From contig MU646587.1 in assembly GCA_026770585.1 (NCBI GenBank), forward strand, positions 382,310 through 396,347: DNA of 14,038 nt. The letters are read 5' to 3'. Positions 1 to 8,069 of the stretch are shown here, piece by piece. The notes under the pieces were generated by a model that worked only from the letters and a program-made list of their open reading frames with translations, made no database searches and was not told the DNA's origin. The position numbers and the translations under genes are program-made. Position 1 is the first letter of the stretch; the number at the start of each line of letters is the position of its first letter. This DNA comes from Baffinella frigidus (taxonomy: Eukaryota; Cryptophyceae; Cryptomonadales; Baffinellaceae).

Positions 1-1051
<1,051 letters not shown>

Positions 1052-1143
1052 CCTGGCCCCCGAGAAGATGAGGTCAGTTTACACGCGCTCTGACGCTTTT
1101 TGCAGTTTTCACCGACGGTGGCGTGGCGGGAGATCTAGCTCAA
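1052..1143. promoter_or_regulatory. Short divergent intergenic region, candidate bidirectional promoter
   Basis: Only 92 bp separate the first usable ATG of the minus-strand zinc-finger gene (1051) from the ATG of the Rab gene (1144). No TATA box is visible; there is a TGACGC motif near 1091. If both ATGs are true starts the two genes share a promoter. If either gene has an upstream untranslated exon, the promoter lies elsewhere. Confidence 0.3.
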
Positions 1144-4100
1144 ATGGCGAACGGAAATGGAGCGGCGAGAAAGGATTATGCGTTCAAGGTGCGGATCAGT
1201 GTCTCGTGCTCCTCGTGCACCGCAGCATTTCCCCCCCCCGTTAGCATCTCAGACACTCCTCCACGCCCTTCAAGCGCAAAACAGAACAACTATCATGGCT
1301 TCCTTCCCCGCCAAACCGGGCGATGCCCCTGGCGTCATCCTCTCCGCTGCGCCCAACACCCAGCCCTATATTTCACCCCCATCTCGAGCCACGCCCCTCC
1401 GTGAGAGCCCCCACCCCGATTCCCGCCTACCAAACTCGAGGCGCAATGCTGCTCCCATCGACGCTGCCCGTCGCCGCGACTCTCCTTAGCCGTCCGACCA
1501 CGGTAGATTGCAAGTGAGCTGCACGAAACGCCACCTCCTTCGAGAGCAGAAAGGTTCCTGAACACTCTGGCGACGCAATGACGACTCGGCTTTCTCACAT
1601 TTGCCCTTGCGGCCTGTTCCGGTAGGTTTTGGTGGTTGGGGACCCCCGCGTGGGCAAGACGTCAATCATCAACCGCTATGTACACGGGCAGTTCTCCATG
1701 CACTACAAGCTCACCCTTGGCGTCGATTTTGCGCTCAAGGTTCCCCCCGCCATCCTGTTGCTCCATCCCTCCTGTTGCGTCATGCCACCGAAGCGCAACC
1801 AGCGCTGCTGCGGCCTCGTTCGCCGACCCTAGATCTGCGGCGAACGGGGGGTCCTAGAGCTACGGCGGAGGGGCCCCATCCGCCGTCGTCAGCTGACCCG
1901 CCGCGGCGACGGGCCACGCGTGGCGTTTTCGGACCCCACGTGGTTTTGGGGATCCCACAAACCCACGCGTGTTTCTTCGCGAGCTGCGGCGTTCTCTCTC
2001 GCTCCGCCTGTCGACACGTTATTTCTGGGTGATTCGAGGAGGTGGCAAGATAGCTGACCCCTGCGGCGATCGGTGGGTGCTGCAGCGGCCAACGAGCAAC
2101 CAATCAACCAACCAACTAACCAACTAACTAACCAACTAACCAATTAAGCGACTAACTGAATAACTAACTAACCAACCTACCAAACCAGGTGCTGCAGCGG
2201 CCAAAGAGCGTGGTGCGCCTGCAGCTGCGCGACATCGCCGGACAGGTATCAGGGCTTGCCGTTTTCATCTCCACAAAAGTATTAATCAATTGCTTTTGGC
2301 GCAACGAAATTTACTCAACAAATGCTCTATTATTACTTTTATGAGCAAATCGTGTAGTAATTTTCGTTACCCCAAAAGCAATTAATTAATACTTTCATGG
2401 AGATTAGTTTGGGGTTCAGGGTTGGGGGTAGTTCAGGGGTTGGGGTTGGGGGTTCAGGGTTGGGGGGGGTAGTTGAGGGGTTGGGGTTTAGGGTGCGCCT
2501 GCCGCTGCGCGACATCGCCGGACAGGTATTAGGGTTTGCCGTTTGGGGTTTAGGGTTGGGGGTAGTTCAGGGGTTGGGGTTGAGGGTTTCTCTTTCTGGC
2601 AGGATAAACCCTAAACCCTGAACCCTAAACTCTACATCCTAAACCCTGAACCCTAAACCCAAAAACCAAACCCCGAAATCCTTAACCCTAAACCCCAAAC
2701 CCTAAACCCCAAATCCTAGATCCTAAACCCTCAACCCCAAACCCCAAACCCTCAAACCCAAACCCCAAACCTCAATCCCAAACCCCACCCCCCAAACCCC
2801 ACCCCCTGAACCCTGAATACCCCGCCCCTTTCCAGGAGAAAGCAGGCACAGTGACCCGGGTGTACTACAGGGAAACATCCGCAGCGATAGTAGTCTTGGA
2901 ACCTCACACCCCGGAACCCAGCCCCCTGGCCGTGAAACCCTAACCCTCCATACCCCACGTGCACCGCTGCACAGGAGAAAGCGGGAACAATGACGGTTTG
3001 GGGTGTGGGGTGTGGGGTGTGGGGTTTGGGGTTTAGGGTTTAGGGTTTAGTGTTTAGGGATTAGGGATTAGGGATTAGGGCAGTACACGTGTCCTACAGG
3101 GACGCATCCGCCACGATCGTAGTCTTGGAACCCTGAACCCTGAAACCCGGAACCAACATCCCTAAACCCCACGCGCTCCTTTGCAGGAGAAAGCGGGAAC
3201 GATGACGCGGGTGTACTACAGGGACGCATCAGCAGCGATAGTAGTCTTTGACTCCAGCCGAGCCGAGACCCTCGAAAGCGTCAAGATTTGGTACCCAAAC
3301 CCTGAGCCCGAATCCCTAGTCCCTGAACCCTGAACCCTGAACCCTAAACCCTAAACCGGAGGCTTTGGCCGGTGGTGTAGATTTTCTGGTCACGTACTAC
3401 GAGGGAGGGGTAGTTGTCTTATCCAGGCAACCGGAAAGCATATCCTGCGGTTGCCGGCAGGTTCAAAGTCAATTATTAGCGGACATTTCCAGCAACTTTC
3501 GCCGATTTCAAAGGAAAATAATAGAAAGACGCAGGGCGTAAAATGATATTTAACTCTCCCGCGTAGTAGATTTTCCAACTCGGGGCTGACAGGGATTCCT
3601 CGCTCTGCGGGTGTCAGAGAACCCTGAATGAACGGCCACGAACGCTCCCCGAACGAAATCTGGCAAAAACGGATAGCTTTTTTGTTTCTTCCTGGGCGGG
3701 GCTCTTTTTTCCGGTGCGGGGACACCATTCTTGCAGCAAGAATCTGCTACACGCCAGCATGTGGGGAGCTTCCTTGCGGCCTTGCATTGGGGGCGCTGCG
3801 GCTTCACTGACTCGGCGAGAGAAACAGAGTTGGTTCGCGTCACAACTAAGACGCGTTTGAACGGTACATTCGGATCATACTCTTCGTTTACGTTGTAAAC
3901 TTGGTGATATATGAATCTGAGTAGGTTACTCTCTAGAGCATTTTTCTGCTCTCGTGTGTTGCCTCCCCGCGTGGTTGGGCTCATGTCCCTGTCGATGCGA
4001 TGAATGAAATCATGGGTTCGTTGGTTGGCTCAACGGATTTGCCAACCAACCAACCCTGCGTCTATCAACTGAAATAACTGACTCGGAGATCCCCGCAGGA

Positions 4101-7027
4101 AAAAGGACATTGACAGCAAGCTGCTCCTCCCAGACGGCCGGAGAATACCCGCGGTGATCCCTGCACCCTAAACCCCAAACCCCAAACCCTAAACACTAAA
4201 CCCCTAACCCCTAACCCTAAACCCTCAACCCTAAACCCCAAACCCCAAACCCTAAACACCAAACCCCAGACCCCAAACCCTAACCCCTAAAACCTAAACC
4301 CTAAACCCTAAACCCTAAACCCTAAACCCTAAACCCTAAACCCCAAACCCCAAACCCCAAACCCTAAACCCTAAACTCTAAACCCTGATCCCTAATCCCT
4401 AAACCCTAAACCCTAAATCCTAAACCCTAAACCCTAAATCCCAAACCCCAAACCCCAAACCCCAAACCCCAAACCCTAACCCCGAAACCCGAAACAAGGT
4501 GCTCCTGGCGAACAAGTGCGACCTGCAAGCCGCGAATGGCGTCACTGAGGTAACCACACAGCGGGCTACGAAGGCATTTTCGGCCCAGATCGGGCCACCT
4601 TTCCATTACCTTATCCGTAGGACCCCCCATATGTATCTACGGATTGTCTACCGTAGGGTCCTAGGTCTGATCGCTTAAGGGTTATTCGAAATCCCTTCGA
4701 AGTCCGCTGTGGGGGTTGACGGTTTTAAGTTGACGGTTCTGTAGGTTGACGGTTCTGGTGCCTGAAAGGTGGTAAAAGTTGACGGTGCTGGTAGTGACAA
4801 ATCGGAAAACGTTGAAGGTTCTGGTACTGAACAAGTGCGACCTGCAAGCCGCGAATGGCGTCATTGAGGTAAGTTGTCGGTTCTGCAAGTTAACGGCTCC
4901 GCAAGTTGACGCTTCTGGCCACTAGTGGCTAGAAATGTGACTATTTTGAAACAGACATTCTTTTACAAGTGAAGGGGGAAACAAATTGTGCAGTAATTTT
5001 CACACAAATAGGGGCAGTTGGTCACGTATCTCAAGTTATAACTTAAGATACGTGACCAAGCATGCCCGTGACTGGTACTAAATTTAAAACCCTCACATTT
5101 AAAACAGTCCCACTTCCAGCCTCGAGTGGGGTACCTGACGGTGCTGGTAGTGAAAAATCGGTAAACGTTAACGGTTCTGGTACCAAGTGCGACCTACAAG
5201 CAGCCTCGGGCGTCACTGAGGTTCGCCAACCCCAAATTCCTAGACAGACTCTGGTGGGGGTGCATGGCCGCCGTGTTGGTAACAATGCAGGTCTCTCTTA
5301 CCGGAAGTTGGGTTTCTGAAAGGTGGCTCGTGGTGGATGGCAGGAAGCGCTAAGTGATCAACTTAAGCGTAGTTAGTTAAGTGCGTAGTTAGTTAAGTTG
5401 ATCCCTTTCCTTAAGTTGATCACTTTCCACCATGGTCGCGTGGTTCCTCCCATCCTCACATTCCTCACATCATCGTTTACTCTCAGAGCCTACTGGAAAG
5501 TGATCAACTTAAGGAAAGCGATCAACTTAACTAACTACGCACCGGTGGGATGGCAGGAGGCACTCAACGCGTTGATTCAGGAGGAGCAGTTTGTCGCGTG
5601 GTTCCTAACATCCGCGAAAGACGACACCAACATTAACGAGGCCGCTAACTTTCTAGTCGATCAGGTTACAGTCCCCCCTCGTCCTAGCTTTGTCTCGGCT
5701 GTCTCGGTTCATAAGGGGGAAACAGTTTGGTGCGCCCGGGCTCTTTCCCGCTCCAGAGTTGCATGTCAGCTTGAGATTAGTCTGACAGTCAACCCCCGTG
5801 AGGAGGAGCTATATTTTGCCGCCCAGGTTCATGAGAATATCATTCCAATTTAGGACGAATTCGCGGTACAAAATTTGAAATAATGCTGACTCAAACACTA
5901 AAAAATACTGGTAAACCTCTTTAGTTTTAAATTTGTACCAGTTAAGTCTGGGGCGGGCCCGTCCGGTCGTCCTAAATTAGATCGATATTTCCAGTAAGGT
6001 CCTAGACAAACGAGGCCTCCACGGGTCGGAGTACACTGCCAGGGCGGAGTTTTTGTATGAGTCAGCTCAAGGCGAAAATCGATTTTCCAAGTACCCATTC
6101 TGGGTAACTCGTTTCTAAGTTGACAGCTTTTGTGGGTGAATTGACTTTTACAAAATCTCCGGCCTGGCAGTGCAGTGGTCACGGTGTTTGTGATCCGCCC
6201 CGGACAAGAGCTGGCCCGGGGGCAAATCTGGCAACTTAAGATTATTTGGGGGGCAAATCTGGCAACTTAAGATTGTTTTGCCCACCTGGGGCTCAGAATC
6301 TGAGCCCCCGTGATGAATGGATTCTGGTACTAAATGGTCTAACACGTATGATGGTGGTACAAAACGTGTCTACTTTTGCGATAAAGGGTTATTCACGATT
6401 TGACCCCGGGTAGGCTCCTGTCCGGTGTACCGTTGAAACGCGTCTTATCTATCGAGCGAGTTTGGCACGGAATCAAACGCCAAGGTCGAAAATCGACCTT
6501 GGCTTTTCCGTAGGAACCCCCCCTATGTCCCTACGGGTTTGATCCGTAGGGCCTATGGATTACGTTTAGATGGACTGTTCCCTTCTCGCTCGGGAGCGGA
6601 CGCGGACCAATGCCCACGCCAGGTCACAAGCTCGAACTTCAAACGCAACGTTTCGTGCCATCCCTCAAGTGCCCAGTAGGCTCACACGCCCTACCGTAGG
6701 GCCCTCGGACCTGCCTAGGACCTGGCGTGGGTCTTTTAAGACCCCCTCGCCACTGAAGGGACAAGTGTTTTGTGGTACAGATGAAACAGTACTGCGCAAG
6801 ACAAGGGTTCAAGGGGCAAGACAGTTGGGAGTGTTTCCCTTGGTAGATTCTCCAAATCAACATTACTCGTAGATGGACTCAAAAATGAAAATTTCACTTG
6901 TGACCTGGCGTGGCCTTGGCAGGCTATTTCGGACTACGAAGCGACGAAGGCGTTGGTGCAGGAGGAGCGAAGCCGGGGGCTTTCTCTCAACGATGATGCC
7001 CCCCCCAAGCGCTCGTGCACCTGCTGA
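1144..7027 (+). CDS. Rab32/38-type small GTPase, eight exons, complete
   Basis: A membrane-trafficking GTPase; Rab32/38 proteins act on endosome/lysosome-related organelles and mitochondria. Exons: 1144-1188, 1626-1739, 2189-2245, 3187-3290, 4099-4153, 4499-4549, 5557-5664, 6923-7027; total 639 nt, 212 aa. All introns fit GT-AG; only the exon 4/5 junction splits a codon (Trp107). Visible motifs: P-loop GDPRVGKTS (residues 20-28); switch [10 protein letters not shown] (45-53), close to the Rab32/38 form; G3 DIAGQ (68-72), whose Ile is typical of this subfamily; G4 NKCD (130-133); G5 TSAKD (160-164); C-terminal KRSCTC with a CxC double-geranylgeranylation signal. Length is normal for a Rab. Oddities: Arg67 replaces the usual Trp before DxAGQ, and EKAG (73-76) replaces ERFG in switch II. 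Introns contain broken copies of exons 3, 4, 6 and 7 and telomere-like arrays. The ATG at 1144 is the first in frame. The identity is secure; exact borders need RNA evidence. Confidence 0.88.
1189..1625 (+). other. Intron 1 of the Rab gene, no recognised element
   Basis: C-rich sequence between donor AAG|GTGCGG and acceptor GGTAG|GTT. I see no repeat, exon copy or convincing coding frame in it. Confidence 0.6.
2094..2187 (+). repeat. AACY-type simple repeat before the exon 3 acceptor
   Basis: Degenerate tandem units such as CAACCAACTAAC fill the last 90 bp of intron 2, up to the acceptor ACCAG|GTG at 2188. They sit where the branch point and pyrimidine tract should be; repeated CTAAC units resemble branch-point consensus. 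Confidence 0.8.
2267..2405. mobile_element. Foldback MITE-like element, CAACGAAA-TTACT family, copy 1
   Basis: About 139 bp with near-complete terminal inverted repeats of roughly 48 bp. The left arm begins ATCTCCA, AAAGTATTAAT, AATTGCTTTTGG, AACGAAA; the right arm is its reverse complement with few mismatches. There is no coding capacity. It lies in intron 3 just after the exon 3 donor. The inner AACGAAAWTTACT motif recurs in elements at 8358-8515 and 10148-10231. Confidence 0.8.
2406..2592 (+). repeat. G-rich telomere-like degenerate array
   Basis: Units such as GGGTTTAGGG, GGGTTGGGG and GGGTTCAGGG, interrupted by an exon 3 copy at 2493-2525. Transcribed as part of intron 3, the G-rich strand is the RNA-sense strand. 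The array flips to C-rich orientation after about 2604. Confidence 0.85.
2493..2525 (+). pseudogene. Partial copy of Rab exon 3 (copy 3b)
   Basis: Encodes [11 protein letters not shown] and is followed by GGTATTAGGG. It matches the 3' half of exon 3 ([11 protein letters not shown], then GGTATCAGGG) plus about 20 bp of intron. The 5' half is replaced by telomere-like sequence, so there is no in-phase acceptor and the copy is probably dead. Confidence 0.85.
2604..2823 (+). repeat. C-rich telomere-like degenerate array
   Basis: Units CCCTAAA, CCCTGAA, CCCCAAA and relatives, opposite in orientation to the G-rich array just upstream. The two blocks could pair in the transcript as an imperfect hairpin. 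Confidence 0.85.
2836..2902 (+). pseudogene. Truncated copy of Rab exon 4 (copy 4a)
   Basis: After an acceptor-like CCAG it encodes [20 protein letters not shown], close to the true exon 4. It then diverges at LEP and lacks the last third of the exon and its donor; reading on meets a stop in telomere-like sequence. Confidence 0.88.
2975..3130 (+). pseudogene. Copy of Rab exon 4 split by telomere-like repeats (copy 4b)
   Basis: The first piece (2975-2996) matches GAGAAAGCGGGAACAATGAC of exon 4. The second piece (about 3083-3130) matches the part for VYYRDAS-IVV. Between them sit about 85 bp of telomere-like G-rich repeats. The 3' end shares GTCTTGGAACC with copy 4a, not GTCTTTGACTCC of the intact exon, so 4a and 4b are the closer relatives. 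Confidence 0.85.
2997..3081 (+). repeat. G-rich telomere-like block inside exon copy 4b
   Basis: GGTTTGGGGTGTGGGG passing into GGGTTTAGGG and GGGATTAGGG units. It sits precisely between two adjacent parts of an exon 4 copy. Confidence 0.85.
3296..3357 (+). repeat. Short C-rich telomere-like block
   Basis: CCCTGA/CCCTAAA units starting a few bases after the exon 4 donor (GTACCC at 3291). Confidence 0.8.
3358..4080 (+). other. Intron 4 interior, mostly unrecognised
   Basis: Long open frames exist here on the minus strand but show no recognisable domain. At about 3391-3421, GTACTACGAGGGAGGGGTAG followed by TTGTCTT may be a very worn exon 4 copy (compare GTGTACTACAGGGA and ATAGTAGTCTT). A small hairpin GTTGGTTGGC/GCCAACCAAC lies at 4020-4055. 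Nothing else is recognised. Confidence 0.4.
4165..4490 (+). repeat. C-rich telomere-like array with a pure CCCTAAA core
   Basis: About 325 bp of CCCTAAA and variants fill nearly all of intron 5. About 4294-4345 is essentially perfect heptamer repeat; the flanks are degenerate (CCCCAAA, CCCTGAT). It reaches to within a few bases of the exon 6 acceptor. Confidence 0.9.
4603..4706. mobile_element. CCGTAGG-type repeat element, copy 1
   Basis: Shares an ordered set of blocks with 8793-8892: CCGTAGGA, a CCCC-TATG block, CTACGG, CTACCGTAG, GTCCTAGGTCT, CTTA(A)GGG, TTATTC, AAATC, GAAGTCCG. A shorter relative is at 6505-6560. It is non-coding and rich in short palindromes, located in intron 6. Confidence 0.7.
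4709..4920 (+). repeat. Array of GTTGACGGTTCTG units around exon copy 6b
   Basis: Degenerate 13-22-bp units (GTTGACGGTTCTGG, GTTGACGGTGCTGG, GTTGTCGGTTCTGC, GTTGACGCTTCTGG) occur on both sides of copy 6b. They resemble the first bases of 6b itself (GTTCTGGTACTGAA), as if the exon start had been amplified. Confidence 0.75.
4818..4868 (+). other. Intact second copy of Rab exon 6 (6b), candidate alternative exon
   Basis: A 51-nt segment after GTTGAAG and before GTAAGT encodes [17 protein letters not shown]. The annotated exon 6 encodes [17 protein letters not shown]. Same length, same phase (0-0), NKCD guanine-specificity motif kept, and its donor GTAAGT is a better match to consensus than GTAACC of exon 6. 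It could be a mutually exclusive exon, or the used one. Including both would duplicate G4. Confidence 0.7.
5018..5059. repeat. 42-bp palindrome with GGTCACGTA termini
   Basis: Arms TTGGTCACGTATCTCAAGTTA and its reverse complement with one mismatch and no loop. Same outer sequence as the perfect palindrome at 10778-10821. Confidence 0.85.
5135..5220 (+). pseudogene. Frameshifted copy of Rab exon 6 (copy 6c)
   Basis: Exon 6 similarity ([12 protein letters not shown], then GTTCGCC) together with about 45 bp of upstream sequence also found before copy 6b (GACGGTGCTGGTAGTGA and AAATCGG). Relative to 6b it lacks 4 bp at the G4 motif (GGTACCAAGTGC against GGTACTGAACAAGTGC). The Asn of NKCD is lost and the frame from the equivalent acceptor is broken. 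Confidence 0.85.
5336..5455 (+). pseudogene. Interrupted copy of Rab exon 7 (copy 7a)
   Basis: GGATGGCAGGAAGCGCT matches the intron 6 end and exon 7 start (GGATGGCAGGAGGCACT). After a 76-bp inverted-repeat insert, TGGTCGCGTGGTTCCT matches the part encoding VAWFL. About 28 bp of exon between the two pieces are missing, and the copy ends shortly after. Confidence 0.85.
5351..5427. mobile_element. Short inverted-repeat insert AAGTGATCAACTTAA
   Basis: Begins AAGTGATCAACTTAAG and ends CTTAAGTTGATCACTT, with internal GTAGTTAGTTAAG repeats. Related pieces lie at 5497-5545 (just before exon 7) and 11212-11244, each with GGAAAGTGATCAACTTA and ACTAACTACGCACCG. It may be a small non-autonomous element or a break-repair product. 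Confidence 0.65.
5497..5545. repeat. Second piece of the AAGTGATCAACTTAA repeat
   Basis: GGAAAGTGATCAACTTAAGG followed by GATCAACTTAACTAACTACG abuts the true exon 7 acceptor region (TGGGATGGCAG|GAG). Confidence 0.7.
5847..5978. mobile_element. Foldback element with AATTTAGGACGA termini
   Basis: Terminal AATTTAGGACGA (5847-5858) is matched by TCGTCCTAAATT (5967-5978). An inner inverted repeat GGTACAAAATTTGAAA / TTTTAAATTTGTACC sits inside. About 132 bp, non-coding, in intron 7. Confidence 0.75.
6030..6180 (+). repeat. Dispersed repeat R1, copy 1
   Basis: Contains GGCGGAGTTTTTGTATGAGT, CCCATTCTGGGTAACTCGTT and GTGGGTGAATTGACTTTTAC. The reverse complement of the whole stretch is found at 9273-9425 with the same order of blocks. 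No coding frame is shared. Confidence 0.75.
6219..6273 (+). repeat. Two 25-bp direct repeats, 30-bp period
   Basis: GGGGCAAATCTGGCAACTTA plus AGATT occurs at 6219-6243 and 6249-6273 without mismatch. Confidence 0.9.
6288..6308. repeat. Perfect short hairpin GGGGCTCAGA
   Basis: Ten-base arms GGGGCTCAGA and TCTGAGCCCC separated by one base. Confidence 0.85.
6479..6503. repeat. Perfect short hairpin GCCAAGGTCGA
   Basis: Eleven-base arms GCCAAGGTCGA / TCGACCTTGGC with an AAA loop, in intron 7 immediately before a CCGTAGG-type element. Confidence 0.85.
6505..6560. mobile_element. CCGTAGG-type repeat element, short copy
   Basis: TTCCGTAGGAA, CCCCCTATGTCCCTACGGG and a second CCGTAGGG. It matches the beginning of the elements at 4603 and 8793. 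Confidence 0.65.
6661..6761. mobile_element. CCCTACCGTAGGGCCC-type MITE, copy 1
   Basis: Begins TCCCTCAAGTGCCCAGTAGG, contains CGCCCTACCGTAGGGCCC and ends CGCCACTGAAGGGA. Its relative at 8653-8752 has the same order. An outer inverted pair CCCACGCCAGGTC (6612) / GACCTGGCGTGGG (6718) overlaps it. Confidence 0.75.
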
Positions 7028-7053
7028 TGTTTCCTCGTCCGTGTTGGGTGGAG

Positions 7054-7345
7054 TCGCGAGAGAGCGCGAGAGAGAGCGAGAGATATAGAGATAGATAGAG
7101 AGAGAGATACAGTGTAGAGAGGGAGGGAGGGAGAGAGAGGTGGGTGCGCTGTGGAGGTGCGAGAGAGGTGTGTGAGATGTGGAGTCGCGAGAGAGAGAGA
7201 GAGAGAGAGTGTGTGTGAGAGAGAGAGAGAGTGAGAGCGAGAGAGAGCGAGAGAGAGTGTGTGTGCGAAAGAGAGAGAGAGAGCGCTCGAGAGAGAGTGA
7301 GAGCGAGAGCGAGAGAGAGAGAGAGAGAGTGTGCGAGAGAGAGGA
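7054..7345 (+). repeat. GA/GT-rich microsatellite after the Rab stop codon
   Basis: About 290 bp of GAGAGAGCGA and GTGTGTGA units begin some 27 bp after the Rab TGA, probably in the 3' untranslated region. The long open frames here (Ser/Leu on minus, Arg/Glu on plus) are by-products of the repeat. Confidence 0.9.
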
Positions 7346-7527
7346 GTGTGAGTGCGCGGAGTGGCGGGGTGGCTATCAATGTTTCGAGAGGGTTGCAATA
7401 ACATGCACATATGTCTGATCAACAGTCGTCGCTGCTCTCTACAGTGGTTGTTCAGATACATGTAGGGTTGCTCGAAATTTGACCCATCACATACAGTACC
7501 GGTACGTTCACATCTGTGATTTATGAT

Positions 7528-7651
7528 ACAGGGGTACCTCGCTCATAAGAAACCAACCTTCTCTAGCTAGGACGCTACAGTAGGGCTATGCGTAGGGCCC
7601 TATGGTGGTCCTAGGGGTGGGGCGGTTTCGTATAAGCGAGGTACCCCTGTA
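7528..7651. mobile_element. CAGGGGTACCTCGCTC MITE, copy 1
   Basis: About 124 bp. The terminal repeat TACAGGGGTACCTCGCTCAT is matched at the right by AAGCGAGGTACCCCTGTA. The interior contains a CTACAGTAGGGC / GGGCCCTATGGTGGTCCTAG palindromic core. No protein coding. Confidence 0.85.
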
Positions 7652-7882
7652 CAGGGGTTATTCGCGAGTAAAGACACGCACCGCCCCCAGGGTGGTCCTG
7701 TGCTCCTAGGACTAGCCCTACGGTAGGACGCCCTACGGCAGTGCATGTCCTTAATTTCGGGTATGATACCCCCCAAAAGGCGAGTGGTCAAATTTGACCA
7801 GCAAGAGGTCCTAGGAGGTCCTAGCTAGGCCCCTATCGTAAGGCGTATGAGCCTACTCGCCACTTAGGGGACAACCCCTGTA
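7650..7882. mobile_element. Composite palindromic segment between two CAGGGGTACC MITEs
   Basis: Flanked by ACAGGGGTTATT and CAACCCCTGTA. The right part (7776-7872) carries GGCGTATGAGCCTACT and CACTTAGGGG, the inverted form of the 6661/8653 family. An internal CTACGGTAGGACGCCCTACGG is present. Confidence 0.55.
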
Positions 7883-7887
7883 CATGT

Positions 7888-8009
7888 TACAGGGGTACCT
7901 CGCTCATAAGAAACCGCGCCCCCCTAGGACCCTACAGTAGGCCTTGCATAGGGCCCTATGGTGGTCCTAGGGGGGGGGGGCAGTTTCTTATGAGCGAGGT
8001 ACCCCTGTA
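7888..8009. mobile_element. CAGGGGTACCTCGCTC MITE, copy 2
   Basis: The cleanest copy, 122 bp. The left end is TACAGGGGTACCTCGCTCAT and the right end ATGAGCGAGGTACCCCTGTA, exact reverse complements. The core contains CTACAGTAGG and GGGCCCTATGGTGGTCCTAG. Confidence 0.9.
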
Positions 8010-8069
8010 GGCCACGATACGCGCTGTGTGGATCCTTCATTTCAAAACAGCACCAGCCTCCAAGGATCT

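Noticed and set aside
1123-1143. Rab start upstream of 1144 by a GTG codon
   Set aside because: Non-AUG start in a eukaryotic gene without supporting signal; the ATG at 1144 gives a normal-length Rab N terminus.
2836-3130. Exon 4 copies 4a and 4b as usable alternative exons
   Set aside because: 4a lacks its 3' third and a donor, and 4b is split by telomere-like repeats; neither can replace exon 4 in frame.
3390-3984. Two overlapping minus-strand open frames of 112 and 144 codons in Rab intron 4
   Set aside because: No recognisable domain or motif, they overlap each other in different frames, and they lie in the intron of a well-supported gene on the other strand.
4165-4490. A chromosome end (true telomere)
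   Set aside because: The CCCTAAA array lies between two exons of one gene, is degenerate at both ends, and similar blocks occur in both orientations.
5398-5853. 151-codon plus-strand open frame
   Set aside because: It simply reads through exon 7 of the Rab gene and its flanking introns; only 5557-5664 fits the Rab family.
6934-7461. Long Ser/Leu-rich and Arg/Glu-rich open frames
   Set aside because: Direct products of the GA/GT microsatellite; the composition is fully explained by the repeat.
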